The translations under genes and the position numbers were made by a program. Of a stretch of DNA of 64,000 nucleotides, positions 41,606 through 49,626 are shown one piece after another. Numbering within the stretch: the first letter of the stretch is position 1; every line of letters starts with the position of its first letter. The notes beneath the pieces were generated by a model that was not told the DNA's origin, did no database searches, and worked only from the letters and a program-made list of their open reading frames with translations. Origin of the DNA: Kitasatospora kifunensis (GTDB taxonomy: Bacteria > Actinomycetota > Actinomycetes > Streptomycetales > Streptomycetaceae); NCBI RefSeq assembly GCF_014203855.1, contig NZ_JACHJV010000001.1, positions 4,340,001 to 4,404,000 on the forward strand. Direction: 5' to 3'.

Positions 41606-42091
41606 ATGTCCGGAGAGAGCCCGTTCACGATCGTCGGCAACCTGACCGCCGACCCCGAGCTGAAGTTCACCCAGGGCGGCGTGCCCATGGCCCGCTTCAC
41701 CATCGCCTCCACCCCGCGCACCTACGACAAGAACACCGGCCAGTGGGTGGACGGCACCGCGCTGTTCATGCGCTGCACCGCCTGGCGCGAGATGGCCGAG
41801 CACGTCGCCGAGACCCTGACCCGCGGCATGCGCGTGATCGCCACCGGCAACCTGACCCAGCACAACTGGAAGACCGACCAAGGCGAGAACCGCTCCATGC
41901 TCGGTCTCGATGTCCAGGAGGTCGGCCCGTCCCTGCGGTTCGCCACCGCCAAAGTCACCCGTGCTCAGCGCGCCAACGGAGGCGCCGCCGATGGCGGCCG
42001 GGCCGCCGACCCGTGGTCCACCGCCACCCCGGGCCTCGCACCGGCCGCCGCCCCGATGAGCGGCGGCTTCGCTGAAGAACCCCCGTTCTAG
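41606..42091 (+). CDS. ssb: Single-stranded DNA-binding protein
   Basis: 161 residues. OB-fold SSB features: FTIVGNLTADPELKFTQGGV, ARFTIASTPRTYDKNTGQWV, MRCTAWREMAEHVAETLTRG, VIATGNLTQHNWKTDQGENR, and the acidic tip EEPPF that contacts partner proteins. It protects single strands during replication or transfer of the element. Distinct from the chromosomal housekeeping copy expected elsewhere. Confidence 0.93.
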   Translation: MSGESPFTIVGNLTADPELKFTQGGVPMARFTIASTPRTYDKNTGQWVDGTALFMRCTAWREMAEHVAETLTRGMRVIATGNLTQHNWKTDQGENRSMLGLDVQEVGPSLRFATAKVTRAQRANGGAADGGRAADPWSTATPGLAPAAAPMSGGFAEEPPF

Positions 42092-42118
42092 GGGCCGTTC
42101 GCCCCGGACGCACAGCAC

Positions 42119-42175
42119 GGGGCCCCGCCAGCAGCCGTCCACCTTGGCCGGGACGACGGACTGCTGCGGGGCCCC
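42119..42175 (+). terminator. Long hairpin after ssb
   Basis: GGGGCCCCGC at 42119–42128 pairs with GCGGGGCCCC at 42166–42175, and the stem continues with bulges through AGCAG…CTGCT and CGTCC…GGACG. A likely terminator between ssb and the next operon. Confidence 0.6.
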
Positions 42176-42211
42176 GCTCAATCCCGCGATTCATACGAGA
42201 TCGGAACCAGC

Positions 42212-42802
42212 ATGCCCGAGTTCAGCCCCAACGTGCTCGCCCTGACCGACGACGCCTACGATCGCGAGAACGCCAGCGACGGCCGCTCCCGCTTCGGCGC
42301 CTACCTCGACCAGCACGCCCACTGGTTCAACGAGGACGGATACCCTCTGGAGCCGGGCGAGTTCGCCGCCGCCGCGTGGCGGCTGGCGACCAGCCCGGTC
42401 ATGTCGCCCGGCTACGTACGCATCCGCCCCGACCTGGCCAACGTCACCCCGCACCTCACCGATGACCGTGCGCTGTTCCTGCGGGTCGAGGTGCCGCTCC
42501 GTCAGAGCGTGCTCGCCTCCAGGCCCGCGGGCCTGGCCGACTGGACCCGCGAGCGCCCCACCCCGTGGGACACCGGGACCTGGCCGACCCTGGTCGAGCC
42601 GTACCAGCTGGGCCGCCCCGCCCTGCTCACTGCCGCCACCCTGCTCCTGCCGTTCCCCCACGAGTACTTGATCGAGCCGGCCGCCAAGGGACCCGGCCGA
42701 CGCCTGCTGATCGAGGCCAAGGACACCGTCCACACCCTCATCGGCTTCCTCAACGACTGCGCCTGGATCATCAACGACCTGATCGCCGGGGGCGCGAGGT
42801 GA
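42212..42802 (+). CDS. Hypothetical protein of the replication region
   Basis: 196 residues (MPEFSPNVLALTDDAYDREN…, ending LIGFLNDCAWIINDLIAGGAR). No domain recognised; mixed composition, no membrane segments. Its stop overlaps the start of the methyltransferase-like gene (GTGA). Confidence 0.7.
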   Translation: MPEFSPNVLALTDDAYDRENASDGRSRFGAYLDQHAHWFNEDGYPLEPGEFAAAAWRLATSPVMSPGYVRIRPDLANVTPHLTDDRALFLRVEVPLRQSVLASRPAGLADWTRERPTPWDTGTWPTLVEPYQLGRPALLTAATLLLPFPHEYLIEPAAKGPGRRLLIEAKDTVHTLIGFLNDCAWIINDLIAGGAR

Positions 42803-43536
42803 CCGTGCCCACTGCCGTGAATGGGGTCGGAGCCGGTTCTGTCAGCCGCCGGTTGCGGTTGTTGGATGCATTCTGCTGCGCGGGCGGTGCCGGGTGGGGG
42901 TACCACCTGGCCGGGTGGGAGGTGACCGGCGTGGACACCGCGCCCCAGCCCAACTACCCGGCTCCGCTGAGGTTCGTGCAGGGTGACGCGGTCGAGTACA
43001 TCCGCGCCCACGGCCACGAGTACGACCTGATCCACGCCTCGCCGCCCTGCCAGCACGACTGCACCCTGACCGCAGGCACCAACGCCCGCCGCGCCGTGGC
43101 CTACCCGGACCTCCTGGAACCCACCCGGGCAGCGCTGGAGACCACTGGCCGACCGTACGCGATCGAGCAGCCCCCGGGCCGTGCCTCGCGCCGGATGCGC
43201 GTCGACCTGACCCTGTGCGGCGAACAGTTCGGCCTCGCCGTCATCAGGCACCGCAACTTCGAACTCGGCCACTGGACCATGCCCCAACCGGCCCACCAGC
43301 CGCACCGCGGCCGGGTCGCCGGCATGCGCCACGGCCAGTGGTTCACCGGCCCCTACTTCCAGGTCTACGGATCCGGCGGCGGCAAAGGCACCGTGGCCCA
43401 GTGGCAGGACGCCATGGGCATCCACTGGACCGACGTCCGCCGCGAACTCGCCGAAGCCATCCCCCCGGCCTACACCCAGCTGATCGGCGAGCACGCCGCG
43501 GCCCGATGGGCACTCACAGCGGAGGTCGTCCGATGA
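42799..43536 (+). CDS. DNA cytosine methyltransferase-like protein (phage/ICE type)
   Basis: 245 residues from GTG 42799. SAM-binding motif I is LLDAFCCAGGAGWGYHLAGW and motif IV is HASPPCQHDCTL with the nucleophile Cys84. Motif VI appears as AIEQPPG in place of ENV; FGLAVIRHRNFELG follows. It is short for a C5 methyltransferase and lacks an obvious target-recognition domain. Such orphan enzymes on mobile elements may modify incoming DNA to avoid host restriction. Activity uncertain. Confidence 0.75.
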   Translation: MTVPTAVNGVGAGSVSRRLRLLDAFCCAGGAGWGYHLAGWEVTGVDTAPQPNYPAPLRFVQGDAVEYIRAHGHEYDLIHASPPCQHDCTLTAGTNARRAVAYPDLLEPTRAALETTGRPYAIEQPPGRASRRMRVDLTLCGEQFGLAVIRHRNFELGHWTMPQPAHQPHRGRVAGMRHGQWFTGPYFQVYGSGGGKGTVAQWQDAMGIHWTDVRRELAEAIPPAYTQLIGEHAAARWALTAEVVR

Positions 43537-43724
43537 GCGCGGCGGCATACCTGGTGATCCGCTGCGACGCCTGCACCGACAGCGAGATCGGCACCCCGTT
43601 CGAGGCCCTCACCCACCGCCAGGTCCGTGCCCACGCCAAGGAACGCTCGGGCTGGCGCTGGACCCGCGACGGCCGGGACCTGTGCCCCGCCTGCGCGGCC
43701 CGGACCAACAGGGAGAAGCCGTGA
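43533..43724 (+). CDS. Small zinc-ribbon protein
   Basis: 63 residues; ATG overlaps the previous stop (ATGA). IRCDACTDSEIG and DLCPACAARTN give two CxxC knuckles, and a basic middle segment could bind nucleic acid. Function unknown. Confidence 0.65.
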   Translation: MSAAAYLVIRCDACTDSEIGTPFEALTHRQVRAHAKERSGWRWTRDGRDLCPACAARTNREKP

Positions 43725-44080
43725 ACCGGCGTACCCCGCCCCTGGCCTGCTCCGAACTCTGGTCAGCCGTCATGGCCGCCGCCGCAGGGCGCTGCCAGTG
43801 CCGCGGCACCTGCGGGAAGACCCACGCCGAGGACGGCGGACGCTGCCCCCGCGAGCACGCCGGCTACCGCCACCGCCACGGCGGCGGCCTGGTCCACCTC
43901 GTCGCCGCCCCCGCCGAACCCGCGGACATGCTCCTGCCCGACCACCGCAAGGCCGCCCTGCCCAAGCGCGAGCTGGCTGCCTGGTGCCCCGACTGCCACC
44001 AGGCCACCCTCGCCACCGCCCGCAAGGCCCAGCAGGCCGCCGCCTCGCTGGTCGAGCCGGACGCCCTCTTCAAGATCTGA
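43721..44080 (+). CDS. Cys/His-rich protein, HNH-like
   Basis: 119 residues from GTG 43721 (GTGA overlap). CQCRGTCGKTHAEDGGRCPR and WCPDCHQATLATARKAQQAA resemble the zinc-binding frame of HNH-type proteins, but I cannot place catalytic His residues with confidence. Part of the replication operon. Confidence 0.6.
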   Translation: MNRRTPPLACSELWSAVMAAAAGRCQCRGTCGKTHAEDGGRCPREHAGYRHRHGGGLVHLVAAPAEPADMLLPDHRKAALPKRELAAWCPDCHQATLATARKAQQAAASLVEPDALFKI

Positions 44081-44145
44081 CCCTGCCCGGTCGGGCGCCG
44101 CCCATCACGGCGGCGCCCGACCGCATCACCCTCTGAGAGGTCCTG

Positions 44146-45039
44146 ATGACCGCTCAACCCCGCCTGCTGACGGCCGCGCTCGCCGCGGCGGAGCACGGCT
44201 GGCACGTCTTCCCGCTGCTGCCCGACAGCAAGCGCCCGGCCGTCGCCGCCTGGGAGCAGCGCGCCACCACCGACCCGGACCGCATCCGCCGCTGTTGGAC
44301 CAGCGGCTCCTACAACATCGGCATCGCCTGCGGGCCCTCCCGTCTGCTGGTCATCGACCTCGACACCCCCAAGCCCGGTGCCGTCCCGCCCTCGCAGTGG
44401 GCCGAAGCCCAGGTGCGCGACGGGGCCGACGTGCTGGCCGCGCTTTGCGAGGAGCATCGCCAGCAGTACCCGGCCGACACCTACACCGTCGCCACCCCGA
44501 GCGGCGGCACCCACCACTACTTCACCGCCCCCACTGGTACGGCCCTGCGCAACACCGCGGGCCAGCGAGGCTCTGGCCTCGGCTGGCTCATCGACACCCG
44601 GGCCAGCGGCGGCTACGTCGTCGCCGCTGGCAGCACCGTCGACGGACGCCGCTACAACGTCGTCCACAGCACTGCCGCAGCCCAGCTACCAGACTGGATC
44701 ACTCAGCGCCTCGCCCCGCCGCCGAAGCCGGTCGCCCCGATGGTCCGACTCGACGGCCGCACGGCCGCCAGTCGGCCCGCGTACGCCGCCGCCGCCCTGC
44801 GCAACGAGACTGCGAACGTCGCGACCGCACCCGAGGGAACCCGCAACTGGGTGCTCACCCGCGCCGCCCGAGCGCTGGGCCGCTTCGTCGCCAACGGCAA
44901 GCTCAGCCGCAGTGAGGTCGAACAGGCTCTTAAGGGGGCGGCCGAGCACGCTGGCCTTACCGCGCGCGAGGCCGACGCGACCATCACTAACGCCCTGAAC
45001 TGGTCCATCGCCCACAACCCGGCCGGAGACGCCGCATGA
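44146..45039 (+). CDS. Bifunctional primase-polymerase (Prim-Pol) replication initiator
   Basis: 297 residues. AEP-fold Prim-Pol motifs: VFPLLPDSKRPAV near the start, the metal-binding pair in LLVIDLDTPK (Asp71, Asp73), and YTVATPSGGTHHYFTAP. The remaining C-terminal part is helical (NWVLTRAARALGRFVANGKL). In AICEs this type of protein (RepPP) starts replication of the excised circle. It overlaps the DUF3631 helicase (ATGA). Confidence 0.88.
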   Translation: MTAQPRLLTAALAAAEHGWHVFPLLPDSKRPAVAAWEQRATTDPDRIRRCWTSGSYNIGIACGPSRLLVIDLDTPKPGAVPPSQWAEAQVRDGADVLAALCEEHRQQYPADTYTVATPSGGTHHYFTAPTGTALRNTAGQRGSGLGWLIDTRASGGYVVAAGSTVDGRRYNVVHSTAAAQLPDWITQRLAPPPKPVAPMVRLDGRTAASRPAYAAAALRNETANVATAPEGTRNWVLTRAARALGRFVANGKLSRSEVEQALKGAAEHAGLTAREADATITNALNWSIAHNPAGDAA

Positions 45040-46316
45040 ACCATTCCGACTCCCCCCTTAAGAGCACCGAGACCCCCGACCGGCCGGGCCCCGAGGACGG
45101 CGCCGCCCTGCTCAACGACGTCGAGACCTTCCACCGCCGCTACAACGTCTTCCCCAGCGAAGCCGCCTACGTCGCCGTGGTCCTGTGGGACGCTCACACC
45201 CACCTGCTCGACGCGTTCGAGTCCACCCCGCGCCTGGCGTTCCTCTCCCCGGAACCCGGCAGCGGCAAGACCCGCGCGCTGGAAATCATCGACACGCTCG
45301 CCCCCCGGCCGATGCTGACCACCGACGTCAGCCCGGCCGCCCTGTTCCGCTCCGTCTCCGACACCGAGGCCCGCCCGACCGTGCTGTTCGACGAAGTCGA
45401 CACCACCTTCGGCCCCAAGGCCGCCGGAAACGAGGACCTGCGCGGCCTCATCAACTCCGGCCACCGCCGCTCCGGCGTCGTCCTGCGCTGCGTCGGCGAC
45501 GGCAACACCCAGACCGTGCAGCCCTTCCCCGTCTACGCCGCCCTCGCCATGGGCGGACTGGGGGACCTGCCCGACACCATCATGAGCCGATCCGTCATCA
45601 TCCGGATGCGCCGCCGCGCCCCCAACGAGAAAGTCAAGCCCTTCCGCGAGCGCACCACCAAGGCCGAGGGCCACGTCCTCCGAGACCGCCTCGCCACCTG
45701 GGCCGACAGTGTCCGCGACCAACTCACGGACACCTGGCCCGAGATGCCCGACGGCATCAGCGACCGCCCCGCCGACGTCTGGGAACCGCTGCTCGCCGTC
45801 GCTGACGCCGCCGGCGGCGACTGGCCCGAGCGTGCCCGCGCCGCCTGCGTTCACCTCGTCACCGCCGCCAAGGCCAACGACAAGGGCTCCCTCGGCATTC
45901 GGCTGCTCGCCGACCTGCGCGACATCTTCAACGGCGCCGAACGGATGCTCAGCACCGAGCTGCTGAGCAAGCTCGCCGGGCTGGACGACGCCCCGTGGGC
46001 CGACCTCGACGGCAAGGTCATCACCGCCCGGGCCCTCGCCCGCATGCTCGGCGACTACGTCACCGCCGACAACGACCCCATCAAGCCCCGCAACATCAAG
46101 ACCGGGCCCAAGAGCAGCGCCAAGGGCTACTACGCCACCGACCTCGCCGACGCCTGGCTGCGGTACTGCCCGCCCCGCCCGCCTCGCGTCCAGGAATCCG
46201 CTACTGCCGCTACCTCCGCTACCGCGCAGGTCAGGGCCCTGTTCCCGGTAGCGGATACGCCCGAGGTAGCGGATACCGATCCGATGCCCGACGCCCCGGC
46301 CGCCACCGCGCCATAG
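45036..46316 (+). CDS. DUF3631 helicase-type ATPase
   Basis: 426 residues. P-loop SPEPGSGKTRALE (GSGKT at 75–79), Walker B TVLFDEVDTTFG, arginine-rich segment SVIIRMRRRAPNEKVKPFRE, then the DUF3631 region (LLADLRDIFNGAERMLSTEL, LARMLGDYVTADNDPIKPRN). It pairs with Prim-Pol as replicative helicase. The last 40 codons (SATAATSATAQVRALFPVAD) overlap an iteron array, so the coding sequence is shaped by repeats. Confidence 0.85.
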   Translation: MNHSDSPLKSTETPDRPGPEDGAALLNDVETFHRRYNVFPSEAAYVAVVLWDAHTHLLDAFESTPRLAFLSPEPGSGKTRALEIIDTLAPRPMLTTDVSPAALFRSVSDTEARPTVLFDEVDTTFGPKAAGNEDLRGLINSGHRRSGVVLRCVGDGNTQTVQPFPVYAALAMGGLGDLPDTIMSRSVIIRMRRRAPNEKVKPFRERTTKAEGHVLRDRLATWADSVRDQLTDTWPEMPDGISDRPADVWEPLLAVADAAGGDWPERARAACVHLVTAAKANDKGSLGIRLLADLRDIFNGAERMLSTELLSKLAGLDDAPWADLDGKVITARALARMLGDYVTADNDPIKPRNIKTGPKSSAKGYYATDLADAWLRYCPPRPPRVQESATAATSATAQVRALFPVADTPEVADTDPMPDAPAATAP

Positions 46317-46434
46317 GTCACCCGCCGCCCCCGCTCACCCCAGCGCGAGCGGCACCGATCCGCTACCACTACCCAATCCGCTACCGCGATCACGCCGCTG
46401 ACCTGCGCGGTAGCGGCAGTAGCGGCGGTAGCGG
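46198..46434. repeat. Iteron array, ten copies of CCGCTAC in symmetric layout, candidate replication origin
   Basis: CCGCTAC at 46198, 46207 and 46216 (9-bp steps); its complement GTAGCGG at 46248 and 46266 (18-bp step); CCGCTAC at 46360 and 46378 (18-bp step); GTAGCGG at 46410, 46419 and 46428 (9-bp steps). CGCGCAGGTCAG (46223–46234) and CTGACCTGCGCG (46398–46409) flank the core as an inverted pair. The location between the replication genes and xis/int fits an origin or Xis-binding region. Confidence 0.7.
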
Positions 46435-46460
46435 CTTCTCGGAGACAGGGAGGCCCGAAC

Positions 46461-46808
46461 ATGCCGACGGACCGCGAGGGACTGCCGACCCTCTTCCATC
46501 CGGCCGACGTCGCCAAGGTGCTCGGCAAGTCCGAGTGGTGGGTGAAGGAGCAGGCGCGCCGGGGGCGGATCCCGTTCACGAAGCCCGGTCGCGCCTACCG
46601 CTTCACCGAAGAGCAGATCGTGGAGATCGTGCGGATGTTCGAGTCGCGTCCGTTGGTCGCTCGGCCACGAGGCCAGGAGCGGCCGGCCGCGCCGATCCCG
46701 CAACCGCCCGAGCGGCGGGCGACCCTGCAGCGCACCACCGTGCAGCTTCGCGCACGAACGCCGCGCAGGGTCGAGCAAGCACTGAAGGCCCAGGTCCAGG
46801 CGGCCTAG
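46461..46808 (+). CDS. xis: Excisionase (Xis), MerR/HTH_17-type
   Basis: 115 residues; AGGGAGG upstream of ATG. Winged helix: TLFHPADVAKVLGKSEWWVK, EQARRGRIPFTKPGRAYRFT, EEQIVEIVRMFE. Xis bends the attL/attR ends so that Int excises the element. The basic tail (TLQRTTVQLRARTPRRVEQA) is longer than usual. Next gene is int. Confidence 0.88.
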   Translation: MPTDREGLPTLFHPADVAKVLGKSEWWVKEQARRGRIPFTKPGRAYRFTEEQIVEIVRMFESRPLVARPRGQERPAAPIPQPPERRATLQRTTVQLRARTPRRVEQALKAQVQAA

Positions 46809-46857
46809 CAATTGCCCCGCCCGGATCCTCCGGGCGGGGCCCATCACGGAGAGATCA

Positions 46858-48402
46858 TTGGGATACGGAGAGAACCGCGGGGACTACTGGCGCGGGCGGT
46901 ACAAGATCGCGCCAGGCAAGTACGGCACCGTCAAAGACGAGTACGGCAAGACCCGCAAGTTCACGACGCAGCGCGCTGCCGAGAAGGCTGCCGCTGTCGA
47001 AGAGGCGCGCGTAGTCGCTGAGGCAAGGGCGGCGCAAGCCGAGGCGGAGCTTCCGCCGGAGCCCGAACGGCTGACCTTCGGCCAGTACGCCGAGCGATGG
47101 TACGGGGAGCAGGATCTCGCGGTGTCCACCATGCAGAACTACAAGCACCATCTGGAGGATCACCTTCTGCCAACGTTCCAGGACATTCCGCTGCACGAGA
47201 TCACCAAGGCCGACGTTTTGGCCTGGGAGCGGCAGGAGAAGGCGCTCTACGAGCCGAGCAGCGTGAAGACCTGGCGCAGCACGCTGCACCTGGCGTTCAG
47301 TGACGCGGTGGACGAAGGTCTTCGCGAGTCCAACCCGGCGTGGCGGCGGCGGGGCCGGGGCAAGCGAGCCGGCCGCTCCCGGAACCGTGCGCCGGAGAAG
47401 GTGGTGACCAATGCGCTCGGGTTCCTGCTGATCGCCGAGCGCACGTCGCTGCTGTCCGGCCGGGATGACGAGTTCATCGCCATGACGACCAAGGGCTACC
47501 AAGGGATTCGGTGGGGCGAGCTGGTCGGCTTGGAGAAGCAGTACGTCCGCCCTGCGACCGTCCGGATCGAGCAGCAGATCTACGAGCTGGACTCGGGCGA
47601 GCTGGTCCGCTGCCCGCCCAAGGACGACTCCTACCGGACCACCGACGCCCCGTCCTTCATCGCGTCGCTGCTCGCTCGGCAGATCGCTCGCACCGACCCG
47701 AAGCCGTGCGTGTGCCATGGGCGGACGTACGTGTTCAGCGGCTATGGGGCGGCCAACGGCTCGGTGAGCCGCCCGGGGGCGAAGCTGGCGGACGTGGCCC
47801 GCCGGGCCGGCGTCTCGACCGGCACGGTGTCGAACGTGCTGAACCGCCCGAACACGGTGACGGCGGTCACTCGTGCTCGGGTGGCGCAGGCGATCGCCGA
47901 TCTTGGGTACGTCCGCAACGCAGCGTCGGGGGAGCAGGCGGCCCACTGGCGGCGGAACGGGTTCGCCCAGTGGCTGTTCCAGCCGGCCGTGACTGGCTGG
48001 TATCCGAAGAAGGCCCCGCAGGAGGCACACCCGGTGCCCATCCTCGCCGACCCCTGGCCGGGCATCCCGGCGCGCGGGCGCGGGGCGGCGGCGCGGGCGG
48101 ATGCGGCCTGGCTGCCGATCGCCAAGGGGATGACGCCGCACAGCGCTCGCCACTTCCAGAAGGTGCTGCTGGACACGCTCAAGACGCCGAAGGTTCCAAA
48201 GGATGAGCGGATGGGCCATCTGGACGGCTCGGTGCAGGCCGGCTACTCGCACGTGACCGACGAGATGCGCGAGGAACTGGTGGACGGCCTGACAGGGATC
48301 TGGGAGGCCGCTCTCGAAGCCCGGCGGCGGATGTGCCCCACGTCGCCTGTCGCCGTGCTCAATGACCTGCTGGCGGGTGCACAGCAGCGGAGCGCCGAAT
48401 AG
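46858..48402 (+). CDS. int: Tyrosine integrase with an internal LacI-type HTH
   Basis: 514 residues from TTG 46858 (GGAGAG upstream). Arm- and core-binding domains span about 70–180 (LTFGQYAERWYGEQDLAVST, TKADVLAWERQEKAL). Catalytic residues are Arg218 (YQGIRWGELVG), His428-x-x-Arg431 (TPHSARH), His454 (RMGHLDG) and Tyr463 (GYSHV). Between the first Arg and the HxxR box lies a complete LacI-type helix-turn-helix at about 309–357 (KLADVARRAGVSTGTVSNVL, then RARVAQAIADLGYVRNAAS). The enzyme recombines attP with the tRNA-Pro gene. The extra domain may bind DNA for control or synapsis. Confidence 0.9.
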   Translation: MGYGENRGDYWRGRYKIAPGKYGTVKDEYGKTRKFTTQRAAEKAAAVEEARVVAEARAAQAEAELPPEPERLTFGQYAERWYGEQDLAVSTMQNYKHHLEDHLLPTFQDIPLHEITKADVLAWERQEKALYEPSSVKTWRSTLHLAFSDAVDEGLRESNPAWRRRGRGKRAGRSRNRAPEKVVTNALGFLLIAERTSLLSGRDDEFIAMTTKGYQGIRWGELVGLEKQYVRPATVRIEQQIYELDSGELVRCPPKDDSYRTTDAPSFIASLLARQIARTDPKPCVCHGRTYVFSGYGAANGSVSRPGAKLADVARRAGVSTGTVSNVLNRPNTVTAVTRARVAQAIADLGYVRNAASGEQAAHWRRNGFAQWLFQPAVTGWYPKKAPQEAHPVPILADPWPGIPARGRGAAARADAAWLPIAKGMTPHSARHFQKVLLDTLKTPKVPKDERMGHLDGSVQAGYSHVTDEMREELVDGLTGIWEAALEARRRMCPTSPVAVLNDLLAGAQQRSAE

Positions 48403-48447
48403 GCTAGCCCTAGATCTTTGCTATGGGGAAGCCTCCTGTGAAATCCA

Positions 48448-48485
48448 CTCGGGGTGGGTGCTCCATAAGGAACACCCACCCCGAG
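48448..48485 (+). terminator. Terminator after int
   Basis: CTCGGGGTGGGTG (48448–48460) pairs with CACCCACCCCGAG (48473–48485) around a 12-nt loop, 45 bp past the int stop. It separates int from the convergent restriction genes. Confidence 0.75.
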
Positions 48486-48541
48486 CGTGCGAGTCGAAGC
48501 TGGGTGGCGTGAAGCTGGCTCAGCTCGGACGTTGTGCGGAC

Positions 48542-49462
48542 CTAGAAGAGGCGGTCAAGGTCGGCCGATTCGGGCTGGAGCGTTGGATTCAGCGGCAGAG
48601 CCACCCAGTCTTCCGACCCCAGGACGAAGCCGTGGCGCAGCGCCTCGGCCCGCTCATCGAGCCATGTACCGCACAGCACGAGAAGTCCCTCTTTCTCAGC
48701 CTTTTCGCGGATGGCCCGCGCTCTGCGCATCGGGTCCTGGTTCCCTGCGCACACGGTGAGGATGACGTTCCTCGAAATGACAGTCTTCGGCAGATAGTGG
48801 AACAGCCTGAGAAGCCTGACCTCCTGGCCCTTCCCTTTCTCGAAGACCATGGCGGCCTGCTCTTCGGTGAGGTGCGTGAGCGGGTTTATCGGAATATTGG
48901 TCCAGTCGTATAGAGGGAAGCCCCATTGGTGGCGCGCATCCACCGCGATGCCGCGCTTCCCGTCCTTGTTTCCCTTGCCCCGATAGAGCCATGACGTGTG
49001 CGTTCGGATGAGCCAGCTGCGGTGACGGTTCCTTTTCAGCTCGATCTTCGTACAGATGCAGAGGTGGCAGTGGGCCTCGGTGGGGATCGCCCAGTTGTCG
49101 CCCACCGTGGTCTTGAGGTCCACGGGGACTCCGCTGATTTCGACGTCGAGCGGTTTGGCCTTCTTCCAGTCGAAGGCGCGCTGGGCCTCGTACTCCAGCT
49201 TCGCTCCCACTGATGCCCGCTCGCCGGGGTGCACGTCGGAGCCGAGCAGGTCGAATCGCCATGTGCGGGAACCGTCGAGTACGTAGGCGATGGAGGATTC
49301 AACGGCATCCGTGAATCCCGCTGCTAGATCGCTCCGGCTGAGCTCGTTCATCACGGACTGCAGCTCGTGGTCGTCGTCGGGCGCTCGAAGAATGCGATTG
49401 GTGGATCGACACTCCTCGTTCAGGCACGTATCACCCAGCGGCTGGAGTTTGAGTCTTGCCAT
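48542..49462 (-). CDS. Type II restriction endonuclease, NaeI-like
   Basis: 306 residues from ATG 49462 (AGGAGG eight bases upstream); NaeI has 317. The stretch YVLDGSRTWRFDLL, then GAKLEYEAQRAFDW, LDVEISGVPVDLKTTVGDNW and AIPTEAHCHLCIC follows NaeI closely. Glu90, Asp106, Asp115 and Lys117 reproduce the spacing of the NaeI active site (Glu70, Asp86, Asp95, Lys97 as I recall). The second half (HYLPKTVISRNVILTVCAGN, QDPMRRARAI, GLLVLCGTWLDERAEALRHG) corresponds to the NaeI CAP-like second DNA-binding domain. Expected site GCCGGC. It is the third gene of an operon with a C5 methyltransferase and an NgoMIV-like nuclease. The sequence looks less GC-rich than its surroundings. Confidence 0.8.
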   Translation of the reverse strand: MARLKLQPLGDTCLNEECRSTNRILRAPDDDHELQSVMNELSRSDLAAGFTDAVESSIAYVLDGSRTWRFDLLGSDVHPGERASVGAKLEYEAQRAFDWKKAKPLDVEISGVPVDLKTTVGDNWAIPTEAHCHLCICTKIELKRNRHRSWLIRTHTSWLYRGKGNKDGKRGIAVDARHQWGFPLYDWTNIPINPLTHLTEEQAAMVFEKGKGQEVRLLRLFHYLPKTVISRNVILTVCAGNQDPMRRARAIREKAEKEGLLVLCGTWLDERAEALRHGFVLGSEDWVALPLNPTLQPESADLDRLF

Positions 49463-49626
49463 CGAGAGGTCCTCCTGATGATCGTGCCTCCGGGGGAGGC
49501 TGGTCATGAGATTTGTCGCTCTGGCGGATGAGTGTGCACAGAAGGCCCGCATCCCAAAAGGGGACGGGGCCTTCCGGCTATCCGAGGTACTGTTCGATTT
49601 GGTGGATCATCATCGTGGCCGCGGCT

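Noticed and set aside
48362..48913. Plus-strand frame of 183 codons past int
   Set aside because: It crosses the int terminator hairpin and runs opposite the NaeI-like gene, whose start, ribosome site and catalytic spacing are convincing.
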